DNA of 64,000 bases, from NCBI RefSeq assembly GCF_030272615.1, contig NC_081412.1, forward strand, positions 475,239,657-475,303,656, in the 5' to 3' direction. Below, in pieces: positions 35,936 to 49,530 of the stretch. Positions within the stretch are counted from its first letter, which is position 1, and every line of letters starts with the position of its first letter. The DNA is from Cryptomeria japonica (lineage: Eukaryota > Streptophyta > Pinopsida > Cupressales > Cupressaceae). Below the pieces are notes generated by a model that had not been told where the DNA came from, searched no databases, and saw only the letters and a list, made by a program, of their open reading frames with translations. A program made the position numbers and the translations under genes.

Positions 35936-37280
35936 ATTTAATTCATATGTATTTAATTATCTCAAATTTATACTAATTTATAAATTATCTCATCTATGTA
36001 CTTATATTACATGCATTTTGAGGTCTGGTTCACAAATGTAAATGTGAATATTGTGCTTCTTACATTTTGCCTATTTTTTATTGGAGACTTTCAGATCTTA
36101 TTTTTCATTAGGGAATATACAAAATATTGGCTTCGACTTTTACATATTATTACATTACTTATTAGATAAATCATACTTTTATTTCTAACATAACTAAACT
36201 TTACAAGAGAGACTTTATTACAAAATGTAAACCTTATTTTTTGGCATCTCTTCTGAAGATTTATACTACAAAAAATAAAAGTTAAAAAGTTAAATATTGA
36301 AACTAATTGTAACCTCATATTATTTAGAAGCTTCTATTCGGAAATGTATTTTAGATTAGGTAGAATTATATATCAAGCTATCATTATCTATAATAAATAT
36401 ATAGCTTTTGAGTTAAATTATTGAGTTCTTGGATCCCACCTCACAAAAATTCCAACTAATATATCTCCATAATTATGGAGAATTGTCCATGTTGAGTTGT
36501 ATCCACTATTCTCCATCAGGTTGTGTTATGAACCTTGTAAGGGTATAATTTCTAATATCTCTAAACTCCCAAAATATTCGAGCAATTGTCCATGTCGGTC
36601 TTTATCTAGAATAGATCCTTTCCTATCTTTATGACAAGGAATTCAATACCAAACTATCTATGGTTACAATATTTCCATGTCTAATCTTGCTTCAACAAGA
36701 GACACAAATATTAAAAAATTTATTATGAAAAATACAAATTTGGATTTAGAAGCTATTTGAAGTTGTATGCATTCTCTAATATCTACTTCTTTGAGTCTCC
36801 TCTTTTACCTTTTTAAACCTATAACAATAGAAATAACATTTGATTCTCCAAAATTTTCATTAGATGAAACATGGGTGGACCCAAAATTACTAGCTACATG
36901 TAGATACATGTGTGAATCTAATAAAAAAATAAATTATAATATTCAATAGATAATACCCCTCACAAAGTAGTTACAATTTAAAATAAAATAAAATAAAGCT
37001 TACGTATTAGACATCATTTTCTAATTCAAAACTACATAATTATAATATTTTTCATTTTTCCCAGATAATAGAGCTCCCTCCTTTAACTCTTTTAATGTTT
37101 TAACCTTTATAAAATAAACCCATTGGCTCTTTTGGCATGCACTCAACTATCTTTAGTGTTTCTTCAATAACTAACACAAGTTCTTTACAAACTACCTTCA
37201 TTGATATAAAATAATAAATAAAAAATTACGACACTATTTTATTACCTTATTTTTCACATATATCAAATGTTACTCCTTTA
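35936..37280. other. no gene seen; AT-rich
   Basis: No coding signal, terminal repeats or arrays found. Confidence 0.45.
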
Positions 37281-37314
37281 TGTCATAACCCTCTTTTTGG
37301 ACCTTGATATGACT

Positions 37315-37374
37315 TTCTATTATTATTATTATTAGTATAATTATTACTATTACTACTACTATTATTATTATTAG
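37315..37374. repeat. ATT microsatellite
   Basis: Imperfect ATT/ACT repeats close to the start of the long LTR. Confidence 0.8.
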
Positions 37375-38671
37375 ATTCATAAGAAATGTTAGTTAGAGAT
37401 GAAAATTTGAATAAGGATGAAATTATTTTAAAAAGAAGAATGAATAGTGGTGACTCACACGCGAGGTCATAATTTAATTAGAAATTATTTATTTTTCTCA
37501 ATATTCTAATTGAGCACATAGTGTAGGAGAAATAAGAAGATTCTAGAAATGAATTCAAATTCAGATTTTAAATGCATGGTCAAATATAACTGCCACAATG
37601 ACAAGTTGTAAGGAATATGTCTTGCATGAAAGAATTTCAAACTCGAATTTAATATTCATGTAATCCCCACTTTTGCATGGAATTATTTGGGAAAAAAAAG
37701 AATATGTGAATCATTTAATTCTTTTGTAGTGGTAAAATGACTCTCTTTTCTATATATTGAATACAAGATTTTTGAAAAAGGAGGAGTTCATTGTTTTTGA
37801 AAAGTAGTCTTGAGTTCTTTAATTTGTTTTTCAATTCATGTTAGTTATTGGATAATTTTTGTAGAAATTTTGCATGAGTTAGGATTCTGGTGAATTGGGA
37901 GAAGATTGCTTTTACCAAGTTATAGGAAGAGGAATGGAGAAGGTTGGCTAGGGATTCGAAGGTTGATTCAACTACAAGGTTTTCATTCACCATCTAGATC
38001 CAGGTTCCTTTCATCTTATCTTCCAAAAAAAAATATTTTCCTTCACGTTTTCTTTCAATAAGAGAAAAAAAGGGAAAATTGTATTGCATGCATGTTATAA
38101 TTTCTCTGGAAATTTAGAAGTAGTTAAGGATTTAGATATTTTATTTAGATTTGAAAAGAGGATTTTAAGTTGTGTTGGGATAAATAATGTAGAAGATTTC
38201 TCCCTTTTCTCTAAATTCTCTCTTATTTTCAGATTAAGTTGTTAAAAGTAAATAAATATGTAATGTGTTTTTTTTACCTTCATCAAACTTTAATTTTTAG
38301 CAAGTCAGTATTTTCAAAATAAAAGTGTACCTAAAAATGTATTTAATATTTTATCTCTTTTATGAAACCCTTCCCTTTTATCCAAATTACTATCTTAGTG
38401 ATATATAATTCTATTGGTGAATAAATTAAAAATAAAATAAAATTAGAATCTTTAAATTATACCTTAAGAATATTCAAAATGATCAGAATTATATAAATCT
38501 ATTTAAAAATATAAATATTAATATTGAATAATTTAATTTGTTTAAAATAATAATAATAAATATAAAATAAATAAATTAAGTTTGAAATTTTAAATTTTAA
38601 AATTAATAATTAAATTTCAAAAGTTTAAATTTTAGTTTCTGCGTTTTTTTTTTTAATTTCAAAAAAATTAT

Positions 38672-38862
38672 GAATGGGCGGGAAGAGGGGGTCATAACCC
38701 CCTCCCGCACCTTGCGGGCATGCATGTGTAGACTACAGGGAGGGGGGTGCATGCACCTCCCTTGTGGGGCCCCTGCCTATGCAAGTCCATTGCGTTGCAC
38801 AAGCAGCAGAACCCGTAGAGGGGTGGGCTATCGGAACCGCTCCCTCTTAGTGTTTAACATTT
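38672..38862. repeat. GC-rich island of short inverted repeats in the long LTR
   Basis: About 190 GC-rich bases interrupt very AT-rich sequence. GAGGGGGTCATAACCCCCTC at 38685-38704 is an 8-bp perfect stem with a CATA loop. CCGCACCTTGCGGG follows, and GGTGCATGCACC at 38746-38757 is a perfect palindrome inside a longer GGGAGG ... CCTCCC context. Confidence 0.85.
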
Positions 38863-41800
38863 ATATGCTTTTTTTTCTTATTAAATCAATTTAATTCAAA
38901 ATCAAATTATTTTATCAAAATAAATAAACTTTGTTTTATTAAAATATATCATTATTTTGGGTTATTAATTATAAGTTATTTTAGAGTTGAAATTAAAATT
39001 TACATTATTAAATTTAATTGATATGAAGTTAATCAAATAGTTGAAATAATTTATATTTTAAGTGTTTCAAATAATTAAAATTTATTTGTATCTTAGAATT
39101 AATTTATATTTAAAGATAATTGAAAAAAAAAGAAAACAATTTTAACAGCGAATTTTAAATATTCATTCTTCGGCGAATATTAATTATTATCTTAATCAAA
39201 ATTATCTCTATTATAAGTTAAGATACTTACCCTCATTGACCAATAAATATTAAAGGTAATATTTTAATGAGATAAATTTAGGGTATCAAAATTGTAAATA
39301 TTCTCATTGAAATGAGTATAACATTAAATCAATATTCTAATCAACAACCTCTTTGATGGAACTTAAAATGGAATTTAATTACAAATTTGAATCTTCCCCA
39401 TCAATGATGGAAATGATAAGTGGATTGGAAAAAAAAATTCCTTCTTAAAATGGGTAGCACTTTTACTCCAGTCAACAAGAAAAACTTACCCCGAAGTAGT
39501 GGTCCACCTCCAATAAGACTTGCTTTGAGACATTCAACCATCTCAAACATTTGGGTTCCTTGCATCTTTTAGTACAACTTCGCTTAGTTCCGTTTAAGGA
39601 ATAAAGATGATTTATCTTCCATGTAAATATGTGTACTTTCCTCCTCAGAAAGAATTTATATATTATGAGCTATATGAAATTAATGTTGGTTAGACATGTA
39701 GGATAGATTTAATAGTCTTACACTTTTAAGAAATAATAATCCCTTAGAAGTTGCTTGATACTTTCACTTTCAAGCATGTGTTTCTTTCATAGAATTAGAA
39801 TCTTAGTTAAAGCATTATTTCCTTGCACTTAATCCATAGCATTGGTTCTTTTTCATCAAGTATCACTAGTCAAATACAAATAAATTCTAGTAATAAATAG
39901 ATCCCCTAATACATTTCAAATATTTACGTTCTTTATTTATTTCAAAGCTTCCTTTTTCATTTAGTGCAAGTTTTAAAGGTTAAAAGAATTTACGTACCAG
40001 GTATATATGTTTAGATTCATAGTTACCCCTTTTATGTATTTCAAGCAATATGATTTCACCAATTCAAGAAGTTGATTATTTGATTGTTTCCTTAATAGAT
40101 TAAAGATATATAAAATTGGAGGCATTTGAGAATAGTGAATTATATTAATAGTTAAAACATTTACCTTTTAACTACGAAGAAACATAGGACTAGTTTAAAA
40201 AAAAAGAGAGATGTTTCATTTACCTTGCAAGTAATTAATTACCTTATAATTTATTTTGGAAGAGTATATGTATTGATTAGGATGTATATAAATTTAATTG
40301 AAATCATAATAATTTTCAGAAAAATGGAAAATGAACAAAAATTGTAATCTTTTTACAAGCTATAATATAATCTTTGGGAATCTAAAATTTAATGAATGTT
40401 ATAATTTGTTTGATTGCTTTTCTTATCTTAAATTGAGTTTCAAGAAACCTATCCTATGATCATTTAGAATAAATTTGAAGTAATTTATAGGAGAAAGCTT
40501 CTAAGAATTTGAAATTGATGGGATAAAGATAACCTTACTTCAGGTGGAAGGAATAGTTAGTATCTTTTTATAACCTTGCAAAGGATTTAGCCTTAGTTCA
40601 AAAGCAACTAGAAGTAGTGTGATTGGAATTATTTAGGAGATTTATTTATATTTGTTAATTGGCAAGAAATTACACTCTCTTCTAATATTATTTTTAAATT
40701 TTGGTAATTAAAAGTAATGTGGTTATTTTGAAAATTCATTTCCAAAGTCTTGCTATTTGATCATTGAATTTTCTTCCAATAAATTTAATACCTTTCAAGT
40801 ATTAGGAATGTTATTTAAAGTAAGGTTATCATTTGTAGAGAATAATTAAAGATAAAATTCATGTTATTCTAAGTGGGAAAATTAGTTGGTTTATCAATAA
40901 TGAGGTTATTCTCAAGTTTATTATTAAATAGGGTTTCCCTAGTAGTGTTAGATTTATTTCGAAAAGTCTTGCTATCTAATAATTATTTTTTTCTTTCAAG
41001 TAATTTAGTACTTTTGAAGTATTAGGATTCATACTTAAAGTGTAATGGTCATTTTAATAAGCTATCTCCTACAAGTATCATAGTTTTCAAGTGATTAGTA
41101 CCTTCATGTGTTTACTTCAAGTTTTAATCATTATCATAGTTTTCTTTCAAGAAAATATAATTTCCAAAGTGGTTGGTTTGTTTAGCATGTAATACTTATA
41201 TCTTAGTTTAATTTTACCGAGTACTTCCTTGCATGTAATAGTTATTTTCATATTTTTTTAGTGTAATGTATATTTATGATTTCATGAATTCATAGTTAAA
41301 TTATTAGATAGACAACTAAACAAGAGGAGTTGGAAACAAAAACCTTAGTAGTGTTTGGTATCTATGGTGCCTCTGGGTCATGCTTACAGGTAATGTCGTC
41401 GTGTTGAAATAATACACTTAATGCCTAATAAAGCTGCAACAATGATGTATGTGGCATCATCCCCCTTGGATCAATAGTCTAAAAAGATATTTCTTAAATG
41501 AATTTACATCCACTTAGTTAACCCTTAGAAAACCCCATTAGGGTTTGGTTGTGTGTGATGATTTGGAAATTATTGTTTTATCTTGGTAATTTCAATAGAT
41601 AATAATGGATTAAGGAAGATGTATTTAATAGGAAATAGGACTTAGTTGTATTAGGCCATAAGCAGAAGGCCACCTTGAGCCTTTTTACCATGAAGCTACC
41701 ATCATTGGTAGCAACCGCAAAGAATCTGTCTGGGATATTGACCCTAGAAAGGGTTGCATACCCACCATATAGTTTACATTAAACCATAGTTAGAAACCCG

Positions 41801-42189
41801 AACTACATACTTTACGCCTTGATCCCATGCTAAAATGGGTATGTAGGTAGTCTAGGGATGAAGTTGTCCCTTGTACTGAGGTATTCGAGGATGTGGATTA
41901 TGATTTGGTTTTGTGTGATTAGTCAGTTCTCAAAGCTCCCTTTTCTTTTAATAAAATGGTGCAAATACTAATTGAAGGGTTAAAATTAATTCAATGCATA
42001 CTCAGAAGGAATCCAATATGGATTCGCTTGACTTCCTGAGGATTTAGGCAGAATTACAAGGCAAGAATCGAGCTTGTTTATATAAAAAACAATTTATATA
42101 CTCCTAACGATGGTGAGCTCGATGCATTCCTAGTAGGGGAGTGTAGTCTTTAGAGAGTGGCTCAAGACCCCGATGGTCCCAATGAATAT

Positions 42190-42379
42190 AAAGTCTCTGG
42201 CCAGAGCATATCCTATTCTTATGAATAGATGCCTACCTCGTTTGGGTAGATCCCTATCCTAGATTGGATAGATGAAACCTCATGTCCCATATGGACAGAT
42301 GCCTAACTCATATGGTTAGATGCCTAGTCCTATATGGATAGATTCCTAACCCATATGGTTAGATGCCCATCCCGGTTGG
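42190..42379. repeat. minisatellite with GGATAGATGCC / GGTTAGATGCC units
   Basis: Units of about 26 bp (for example CATATGGTTAGATGCCTA and CTATATGGATAGATTCCTAA) run up to 42379 and resume at 63683 (GTTGGATGGATGTCTATCCT) after the copia insertion. Confidence 0.85.
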
Positions 42380-42827
42380 TCTTAAAATATGAGAAATAGA
42401 TTGCAACTTAGAATTGAATTGAAAGAGATAGATCAAATAAACTATAAATGCAAATGAAATAAACAACATAACACTAATATCAAGAGAAAACTTATGTGAA
42501 GTGGTCCAAGGAAAAATAGCATCAGATTACTATCTCCAACCATATAAAAAATACAAGCTAGGTAGTGAGTTTATATAGGCAAGAGAGAGGGGAAAGGTGA
42601 GAAAATGGACCAATAAGGAGAGGCCACTATGTGGGTTAAAGATAGCAAGAGCATCTTCTGACATAGCAAATGCCACCTCCCTTGTAGGATACTAACACCT
42701 AAAATCACCCACTCACTAATAAAACTCACTTTATTTAACCTAAGTGATCTTAATAAAATTGTAGGAAAAACCTAGGATTATAGGAAAAATATAAGCCCAA
42801 CTAGGAAAACAAAAACCTACACTAACA
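42380..42827 (-). repeat. 3' LTR of copia element 2
   Basis: 448 bp ending CCTACACTAACA on the plus strand; partner of 63236-63682. Confidence 0.95.
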
Positions 42828-42840
42828 CGCCCCCTTAAGC
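42828..42840 (-). other. polypurine tract of copia element 2
   Basis: Minus strand GCTTAAGGGGGCG immediately before the 3' LTR. Confidence 0.85.
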
Positions 42841-45830
42841 ATAGCTTAGGTCAGTGAAAATATGGGTATTGGAAAATTAAGCCTAATGAGGTACCCATGT
42901 ACATATAATTCCCACCCAACAGAGAATAACCCCCCCCAACAAAAGAGATTACGCCACCCATAATAGAGAGAAAGAAAAAAAGAACTAAGAAATCTCCCCA
43001 AAAGAGGACATCTACCGCACCCAAAGCAAAGTTCACAAATGAATGAACTTTCTCTCAATGAAGGGTTTGGTGAAGATGTTTGCAGTTTGATTTGATATCC
43101 GACAATACTCAAGATCAAGAACCTTCTCATGAATCAGCTCCCGAATGTAGTGCATGTGAATCCCAATGTGCTTGGTCCACTGATGATGGACCAAATTGCG
43201 AGAAATCTGAATGGCACTTTGGTTGTCACAAAAGATGACTATAGGATTTCAAAATGAAATGCCAAACTCAGTGAGAATGTTTTGAAGCCAAATGGCCTTA
43301 GTAGAAGCATTGACTTCTCCTCGATACTCAGCCTCAGTGGATGAAAGAGAAATAGCAGATTGCTTTTTGCTCGATCAAGAAATTGGACTAGAATAAAGAG
43401 AGAAGCAATACCTTGAAGTAGAATGTGATCCTGAGAATCGCCTTCACAACCTAAATCTATGTATTCCACCAAGCTAATATCCATGCCCACTACATAGTGA
43501 ATCCAATAACTGTGAGTGCCCTATATATAGTGAATAATCCACTTAGCTTCCTTCCAAGGCAGCTCATCTAGCTCCTGCATGCACCTTGAGACGAGGCCTA
43601 CAACATATGAAATACTAGGCCTAGTGTGAGTCATATATATGAGGTTATCAACCAATTGGTGATACAAGTTAGCACCCACCAAGGGTAAAGAACAAGAAGC
43701 CTCAAGTTTGACCGCTGACAAAAATGGAGTCAGTGTAGGCTTATAGTCAACCATGAAAAATCTAGAGATCATATGAAGAGCATACTTAGATTTTCCAATG
43801 AAGATACTATAAGGTGACTGATTGATCTCAATCCCTAAAAAATTAGTGGAGTAGGCCTAAGTCAAACATCAGGAAATAATCATGAAGGGAATTTTTGACT
43901 ACCTTGATGCAGGATGAATGACTCCCTGTGATCAACAAGTCATCAACATAGAGAACAAGGAATGTGAGAGTATCAACCCACTTCAAAATGTGGATGTTCA
44001 AATCAGAATGGCACTGAGTGAACCCAACTAATAAAAGGAAGGAGTCTATCTTGGCATACTAGGCTCGAAGGGTCTGTTTAAGACCATAGAGAGACTTCTG
44101 AAGGCGGCAAGAAAGTGAAGGATCCTGGATGAACCCTTGTGTCTACTCCATATATATATCCTCCTAAAGGCCACCGTGAAGAAAATCACTCTTCATATCC
44201 ATCTTATGAACTTCCCAGCAATGCACTGCATCAATAGAAAGAACAACTCAGATGGAATTCATCTTGGCAATTGGTGGAAAATTCTCAGAGTAGTCAATCC
44301 CAAGAACCTAGGAGAATCCTTTGGTGACTAGGTGAGCCTTATATTTATTAGCTGAGCCATCTACAAAAAAATTTGTTTGGTAGATCCACTTGCCCCAAAC
44401 AAGTTTCCTTCCCTTAGGAAGAGGAACTAAATCCCAAGTATGGTTCGTCTCCAAGGAATTGAACTTCTCCTGCATAACAACATCCCACTCGGGGATGCCT
44501 AAAGATTCTCAAAAGGGATATGGATTCGAAGCTATAACAAAGAAGACATGTGGAGAAAGTTCAAACTATGAGCTTGTTATTCTCTCATCTAAAGGATCAC
44601 CAACCTAATCACCTATTGAATCCAATGTTTGACGAGCCCAAAGAGGCCCAGTAGCTAGAGAATGAGGAGAATCTATAGGAGAATCAATAGCCTCTGAATG
44701 ATGACTAAGAGAGGAAGAAGATGAATCCTCATCATCATCATTTGGAATGGAGGAAGAAGACTCCTCAAGATGATCAATAGGATTGAAATCCTCAGAAGAA
44801 CTATCATCATGAAGTCGCAATGTCTCCATAGGAATGAAAGATGGAGAAGTGGTAGAAGAAGAACTAGAATTATCTTCCTCAAAATGAATGCTCTTCTCAA
44901 TGAAAATCTTGTGTGTGGTAGGATGGAGAAGCATGTATCCTTTGACACCATCTAGATACCCAAAAAATATGCAAGGATTGCTCTGCGGATCCATAGCCTT
45001 GCATTTCGCTACTAGAATGTGGGCCCATGCAGAAGACCCAAACACTCGGAAGTGTTTGACTGTGGGTTTTCAATCAGTCCAAGATTGAAAAGGAGTCAGC
45101 CCCTTCACAAATCGATGAGGAAATTGATTGTGGATAAAACATGCACAGTTGATGGCCTCTGCCCAATAAAGAGGTGGCAATGATCAAGAGTGAATCATAC
45201 AATTAATCATTTCCTTCAAGGACCGATTCTTACATTCTGCAACTCCATTTTTTTGTGGAGTGTAGGGAAATATATGTTCAATATCAATGCCTTCTAAGAT
45301 ACAAAACTACTCAAACCTCTGGTTGACATATTCCTCCCCATTAGCGGTGTGTAGGACCTTGATGGTTTTCCCTAATTGTTTCTCTACAAAAGCTTTGAAC
45401 TCTTGAAAAAAACTCAAAGACTTTAGAATTCTATTTGAGAAATTATACAAAGGTATATCAAGAAAGATCATCAATGAATGTTAAGACATATTTGGCCCTA
45501 CTAAAAGAGGGATGTGGAAATGGTCCTGCCAAATCACTATGTACTAGCTCCAAAAGTTGTGTAGCTCTCCATGCTTTATCTTTATCATTTTTTTCTTCAG
45601 GATGCTTGCTAAGAATGCATCCTTGACAAACTCCATCAAAAAACCTAATAGAAGGCAACCTATAACCATGTCATGTCGACTGAGAAGCTGTAAGTAGTAG
45701 TAGTTCAAGTGGAAAAACCATTGATTCCACAAATGACTCACCTCATTTGAGTGAGTGAGAGATGCAAGTGAAGTAGAATCGGGAACAAAGTGAGAAAATT
45801 GATACAATCTGGACTAATGATCTACATTTC

Positions 45831-46727
45831 TAATACAGTCAAGGTAGGGAGATCCAATGAAGGACAACCCATCCTTATAGCCTAACACATAAACCATATA
45901 AAATATATCGATTAGGTAACACAATGCCAGAAATAGAAGAAAGAATAAAAGGTAATAACTCAACATACATATTCGGTAAATAGTGGGAATAATTCTTATG
46001 ATAGTCTGAAGAATTACAAATGTTACATGCTCAATTATAGTTTAGGATAATAGCAATGCTAACAAAACCATTACAAGATCCATAGATCATCCACATATCA
46101 AATCAACCTCTTGAAACAGTCTACCAGTTCTACCCTAATTTGGACCTTAGCCTTTTGGCCTCAGTCTACCAGATCAAAATCTAACTGCATCTACATCTTC
46201 GCTCAATCTCCAAACTCTATCTTTGATCTTCTCACTTCTGCCCTCTCAAATGATTGGGAAACCTTCATATGTACCATCTGTAAATAATTACAAATTAATC
46301 AAGTTGGCCCAAAGACCAACCGGTTCATGAAATGTGCAACAGTAACATGTCGGCTCAAATCCTTAAGAACAACTCCCAAAATGCATAAAATAATGCATAG
46401 TCCTCCAAGAATATCGGACATGACACAAGAAACATAAATCCACAATCCGCAATTCACAGAGATCAACTACAACCTAATAGAACTTCACTCAATATACTGT
46501 TGGAATAACCGGTAAGGGCATATCAACTGGGTCAATACCGGAATCGATAAGTCACCAGGATTAAATCCAATCACCATGAAACTCAAACACGACAAAGATG
46601 ATGAAGACAAGGGAATAAACTCAAAAACATGATGCTAAACACTCAAACATGAAGAAATGCCATGATCTCAAGTAATCCCACGAAAAACTACTCAACCGGT
46701 AAGAACTAGACCGGTGCTCCTACATCA
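45831..46727 (-). repeat. 3' LTR of the short-interior element
   Basis: 897 bp; landmarks TCAAGGTAGGGAGATCCAAT and TGCCATGATCTCAAGTAATC are shared with the partner copy. Confidence 0.88.
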
Positions 46728-47089
46728 CACTCTCGGGGTTAATTGGAAAGTGAGTCCCATAACTATAACTAGCTCCGCAATCTATCAATAGGTACTTGTA
46801 ACTATCTCAAGGGGTTTGGCGATATGACCACAGCTTCTAGTTTCCTCTCCACGATGATCTACCGGTCCAAACTATAACCTACCTCAAATCGGCCATCTTT
46901 TCAAGTCTCCACACACTAATTGCCTCAAGCTCAAGTTCTAGGATCAGTGATCTACATGTGAACCTTGATTTTCCTCATGCTCAATGATTTGAACAAGTCC
47001 ACAAGTTGTCTCAACTTCCTTTCTAACCAACCGATGAACAATTAGAACTTTGTCCAACAACAAGCTCACAAACTAGCTCTGATACCACT

Positions 47090-47987
47090 TAATGCAATCA
47101 AGGTAGGGAGATCCAATGAAGGAAAACCCATCATTGTAGCCTAACACATAAACCATGCAAAATATGTCGGTAATCAGTAACACAATGCCAGAAATAGAAG
47201 AAATGACAACCAGTAATGACTCACAATACATATCAGGTAAACAATAGGAACAATTCTTATTGCAGTCTAAACAATTACAAATGTCACATGCTGGATCACA
47301 GTCCAGGATACCAACAATACCTACAACACAATTACAAGATCCGTAGATCATCCACATATCAGTTTGGCCTCCGGAAATAGTCTGTTGGTTCTACCCTAAT
47401 CTAGACCTCAGCCTTCTGGCCTTAGTCCACCGGATCAGAATCTAGGCAAATCTACGTACTCACTCGATCTTTAAACTCTATCTTCAATGTTCTCACTTGT
47501 GCCCTCTCAAATGATTCACAAACCTTCATATATATCATCAACAAATAATTACAACTTAATCAAGTTGGCCCAAAGACCAACCGGTTCATGAAACGTGCAA
47601 CGGTAAAATATCGGCCCAAATCATTAAAAACAACTCCCCAAATGCATAAAACAATGTGCAGTCCTCTAGGAACATTAGGCACAACACAAGAAACATAAAT
47701 CCACGATCCACAATTCACGGAGATCAACCACAACCCAACCCAACTTCACTCAATATACTACTGGAATAACCAGTAAGAGCATATCAACCAGGCCAATACC
47801 AGAATCGATAACTTATTAGGATAAATCCAATCGCCATGAAACTCGAACATGGAAAAGATGACAAGAACAAGTGAATATACCTAAAACTACAATGTGAAAC
47901 ACTAAAATATGAAGAAATGCCATGATCTCAAGTAATCCCACTGAAAATTTCTCAACTGGTAGGAACTAGACTTGTGCTCTTGCATCA
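47090..47987 (-). repeat. 5' LTR of the short-interior element
   Basis: 898 bp, partner of 45831-46727, directly followed on the minus strand by the primer site. Confidence 0.88.
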
Positions 47988-48549
47988 CTTTCCCACTGCA
48001 ATTGTAGACTCATTGTGTCGTTCAGCGATTACCACTATGTCTAGAGTGAACTCAACCCACTTGCTAGAGCTAGTGTGAGTGATCTGATACACAAATAGGA
48101 TATTAGTTGACAAAGATGGAAAAAAAAGGACATCATGAAATGTTCCTTTGCCTACATCAACAGACCCTCTCCCATGCACTTATGCAAGAGTGTCATCACC
48201 CAATAGAATATGGCATAGAACATGACTCCAAGGAGGAAAAACTATCTTTGGATGAAGCCATGTAGTGTGAAGCACCCGATTCAATGATCCAGAAATTAGT
48301 CTAGGAAGCAACAACAACCAAGGCCTTTCCCTTTCCTTTCCACTTACTTGTGTCCTTTGAAGATTCCTAAGATGAACTTGGTTTGATAAAATCAGACATC
48401 TTGATGTTGTTCTTTTAAAGAAGATGAGACAAGTGATCAATTTGCTTCTTCATCATGAAAATTATTCTTACAATAGGAACACTTAGTTTTCTCCTTTGGA
48501 TGAATCCACAATAGTGGGTTACACTTTTTTACTAGCTTTGACACTTCAA

Positions 48550-49530
48550 TATTAATTTTCAAAAAAAATAAAAATAAAATAAAATAAATAAATAAAAATT
48601 AAAAAAAAAATTAAAAATAAAAATAAAAACTTCAAATTCAGACACCTATTACTTCTAAACTATAAGGAATTTGTACATGATGTGAACTAGTGCTTTGTGT
48701 CAGTTTGTATTTAGATTATAAATATTATTTTTTGATAACTTTTGGAATCAATTTGCTTCCATTTTTCTATCTCCCTCAAAAACTTATTTTTTTGAAAAAA
48801 TAACATTTTTAAAGAGTGATACTCACTATGTATAGCATAACTTTATTTCCATAATAGATATGAATGTGATTCTTTCGAGTTTGGTTTTGTAACATCCATA
48901 TCTAGTGTTTTCAATCAGTTTTGTAACATTATCTTCAATATTTCATATTTTATTAAGATTTGAAGTCGAGTTAACTATAATTTTGACATATGTCCATTTG
49001 ATATTACAAAACTTGTTGTATATGTAACAAAAATATTTTTACTTTTTTGTTGGAAAGAGGACATAAATACCTAGTGCAAAAAAATATTTTTCAGAATTTT
49101 TTGGGTGACGTTTACTATTATTTCATAAGCATTGAACAAAGAAGTTCATGTTCGGTGAAAAACCTACATTCATAAGAAATAAAATTAAAATATATTAATG
49201 ATATTAAATATATTAAAAATTATACTATTTTGAAATCTTATAATAAGGACTAAATACTTAGAAAAGAAAAACTTCTAAATGAATTCATTTGACCCCCAAA
49301 AGCAAATGTAAAATTGGTTTTTTATCAATATTTGATAGATGCAAAGGAGACTCCATTGCAAGTATGATTTAGAAGTAGAGAGGTTCTATCCAAGAAATTT
49401 TGATCTAAGATTCTTTGATCTAACTCTCTTCAATTAATTACTTCAAATGGGACCTCTTTAAGCTTAAAATATTATATTTTTAAAAAAATGTATGATTTTA
49501 GTAAAAATCGGGATGTACGAAAAAGGGGGA
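48550..49530. mobile_element. AT-rich insert of about 1 kb within copia-2 gag, unclassified
   Basis: The gag reading stops after KPKKGLTQNV near 49540 and resumes with VSKLVKKCNPLLWIHPKEKT near 48540. The intervening DNA is AT-rich (a run of AAATA/AAAATAAAAT at about 48568-48630) and encodes nothing. Exact edges and a target duplication could not be fixed, so its class is unknown. Confidence 0.55.

Larger units (their letters stand above)
45831..47987 (-). mobile_element. non-autonomous LTR element with 897-bp LTRs and a 362-bp interior
   Basis: Two near-equal direct repeats, 45831-46727 and 47090-47987, bracket an interior of only 362 bp. On the minus strand the LTR begins TGATGC and ends GCATTA/GTATTA (originally GCATCA by symmetry). 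TGGTATCAGAGCTAG follows two bases later, a perfect tRNA-Met primer site (about 47073-47087). Flanking 5-mers ATTTC (45826-45830) and CTTTC (47988-47992) match at 4 of 5. The copia-2 pol frame is interrupted exactly here. The interior encodes nothing recognisable. This is the structure of a TRIM-like element, although the LTRs are longer than the usual few hundred bp of TRIMs. Confidence 0.88.
42880..48440 (-). pseudogene. pol: copia element 2 pol: protease, integrase, RT, RNase H, interrupted
   Basis: Protease: FWIIESGASHYMA at about 48250-48290, where the catalytic Asp appears as Glu, then VDVGKGTFHDVLFFPSLS. The reading is broken after AVGK by the element at 45831-47987 and resumes as LYQFSHFVPDSTSLASLTHS. 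Integrase: LLELVHSDLAGPFPHPSFSR and LTFIDDLS (45458-45658), then the C-terminal region FGSSAWAHILVAKCKAMDP and CIFFGYLDGVKGYMLL with a long acidic, serine-rich linker (44605-45045). RT: WDLVPLPKGRKLVWGKWIYQ, then YVDDLLITG at 43921-43954. RNase H: STEAEYRGEVNASTKAIWLQ, CDNQSAIQISRN, ANIFTKPF, ending near 42900. Many TAG/TGA stops are present. Confidence 0.93.

Noticed and set aside
38685-38704. Hairpin as a bacterial-type terminator
   Set aside because: The setting is a plant LTR. The hairpin has no following T run in a transcribed bacterial context, and it belongs to a cluster of palindromes.
45458-45807. Separate genes read from the two overlapping minus-strand frames
   Set aside because: Both are pieces of the copia-2 integrase region split by a frameshift.
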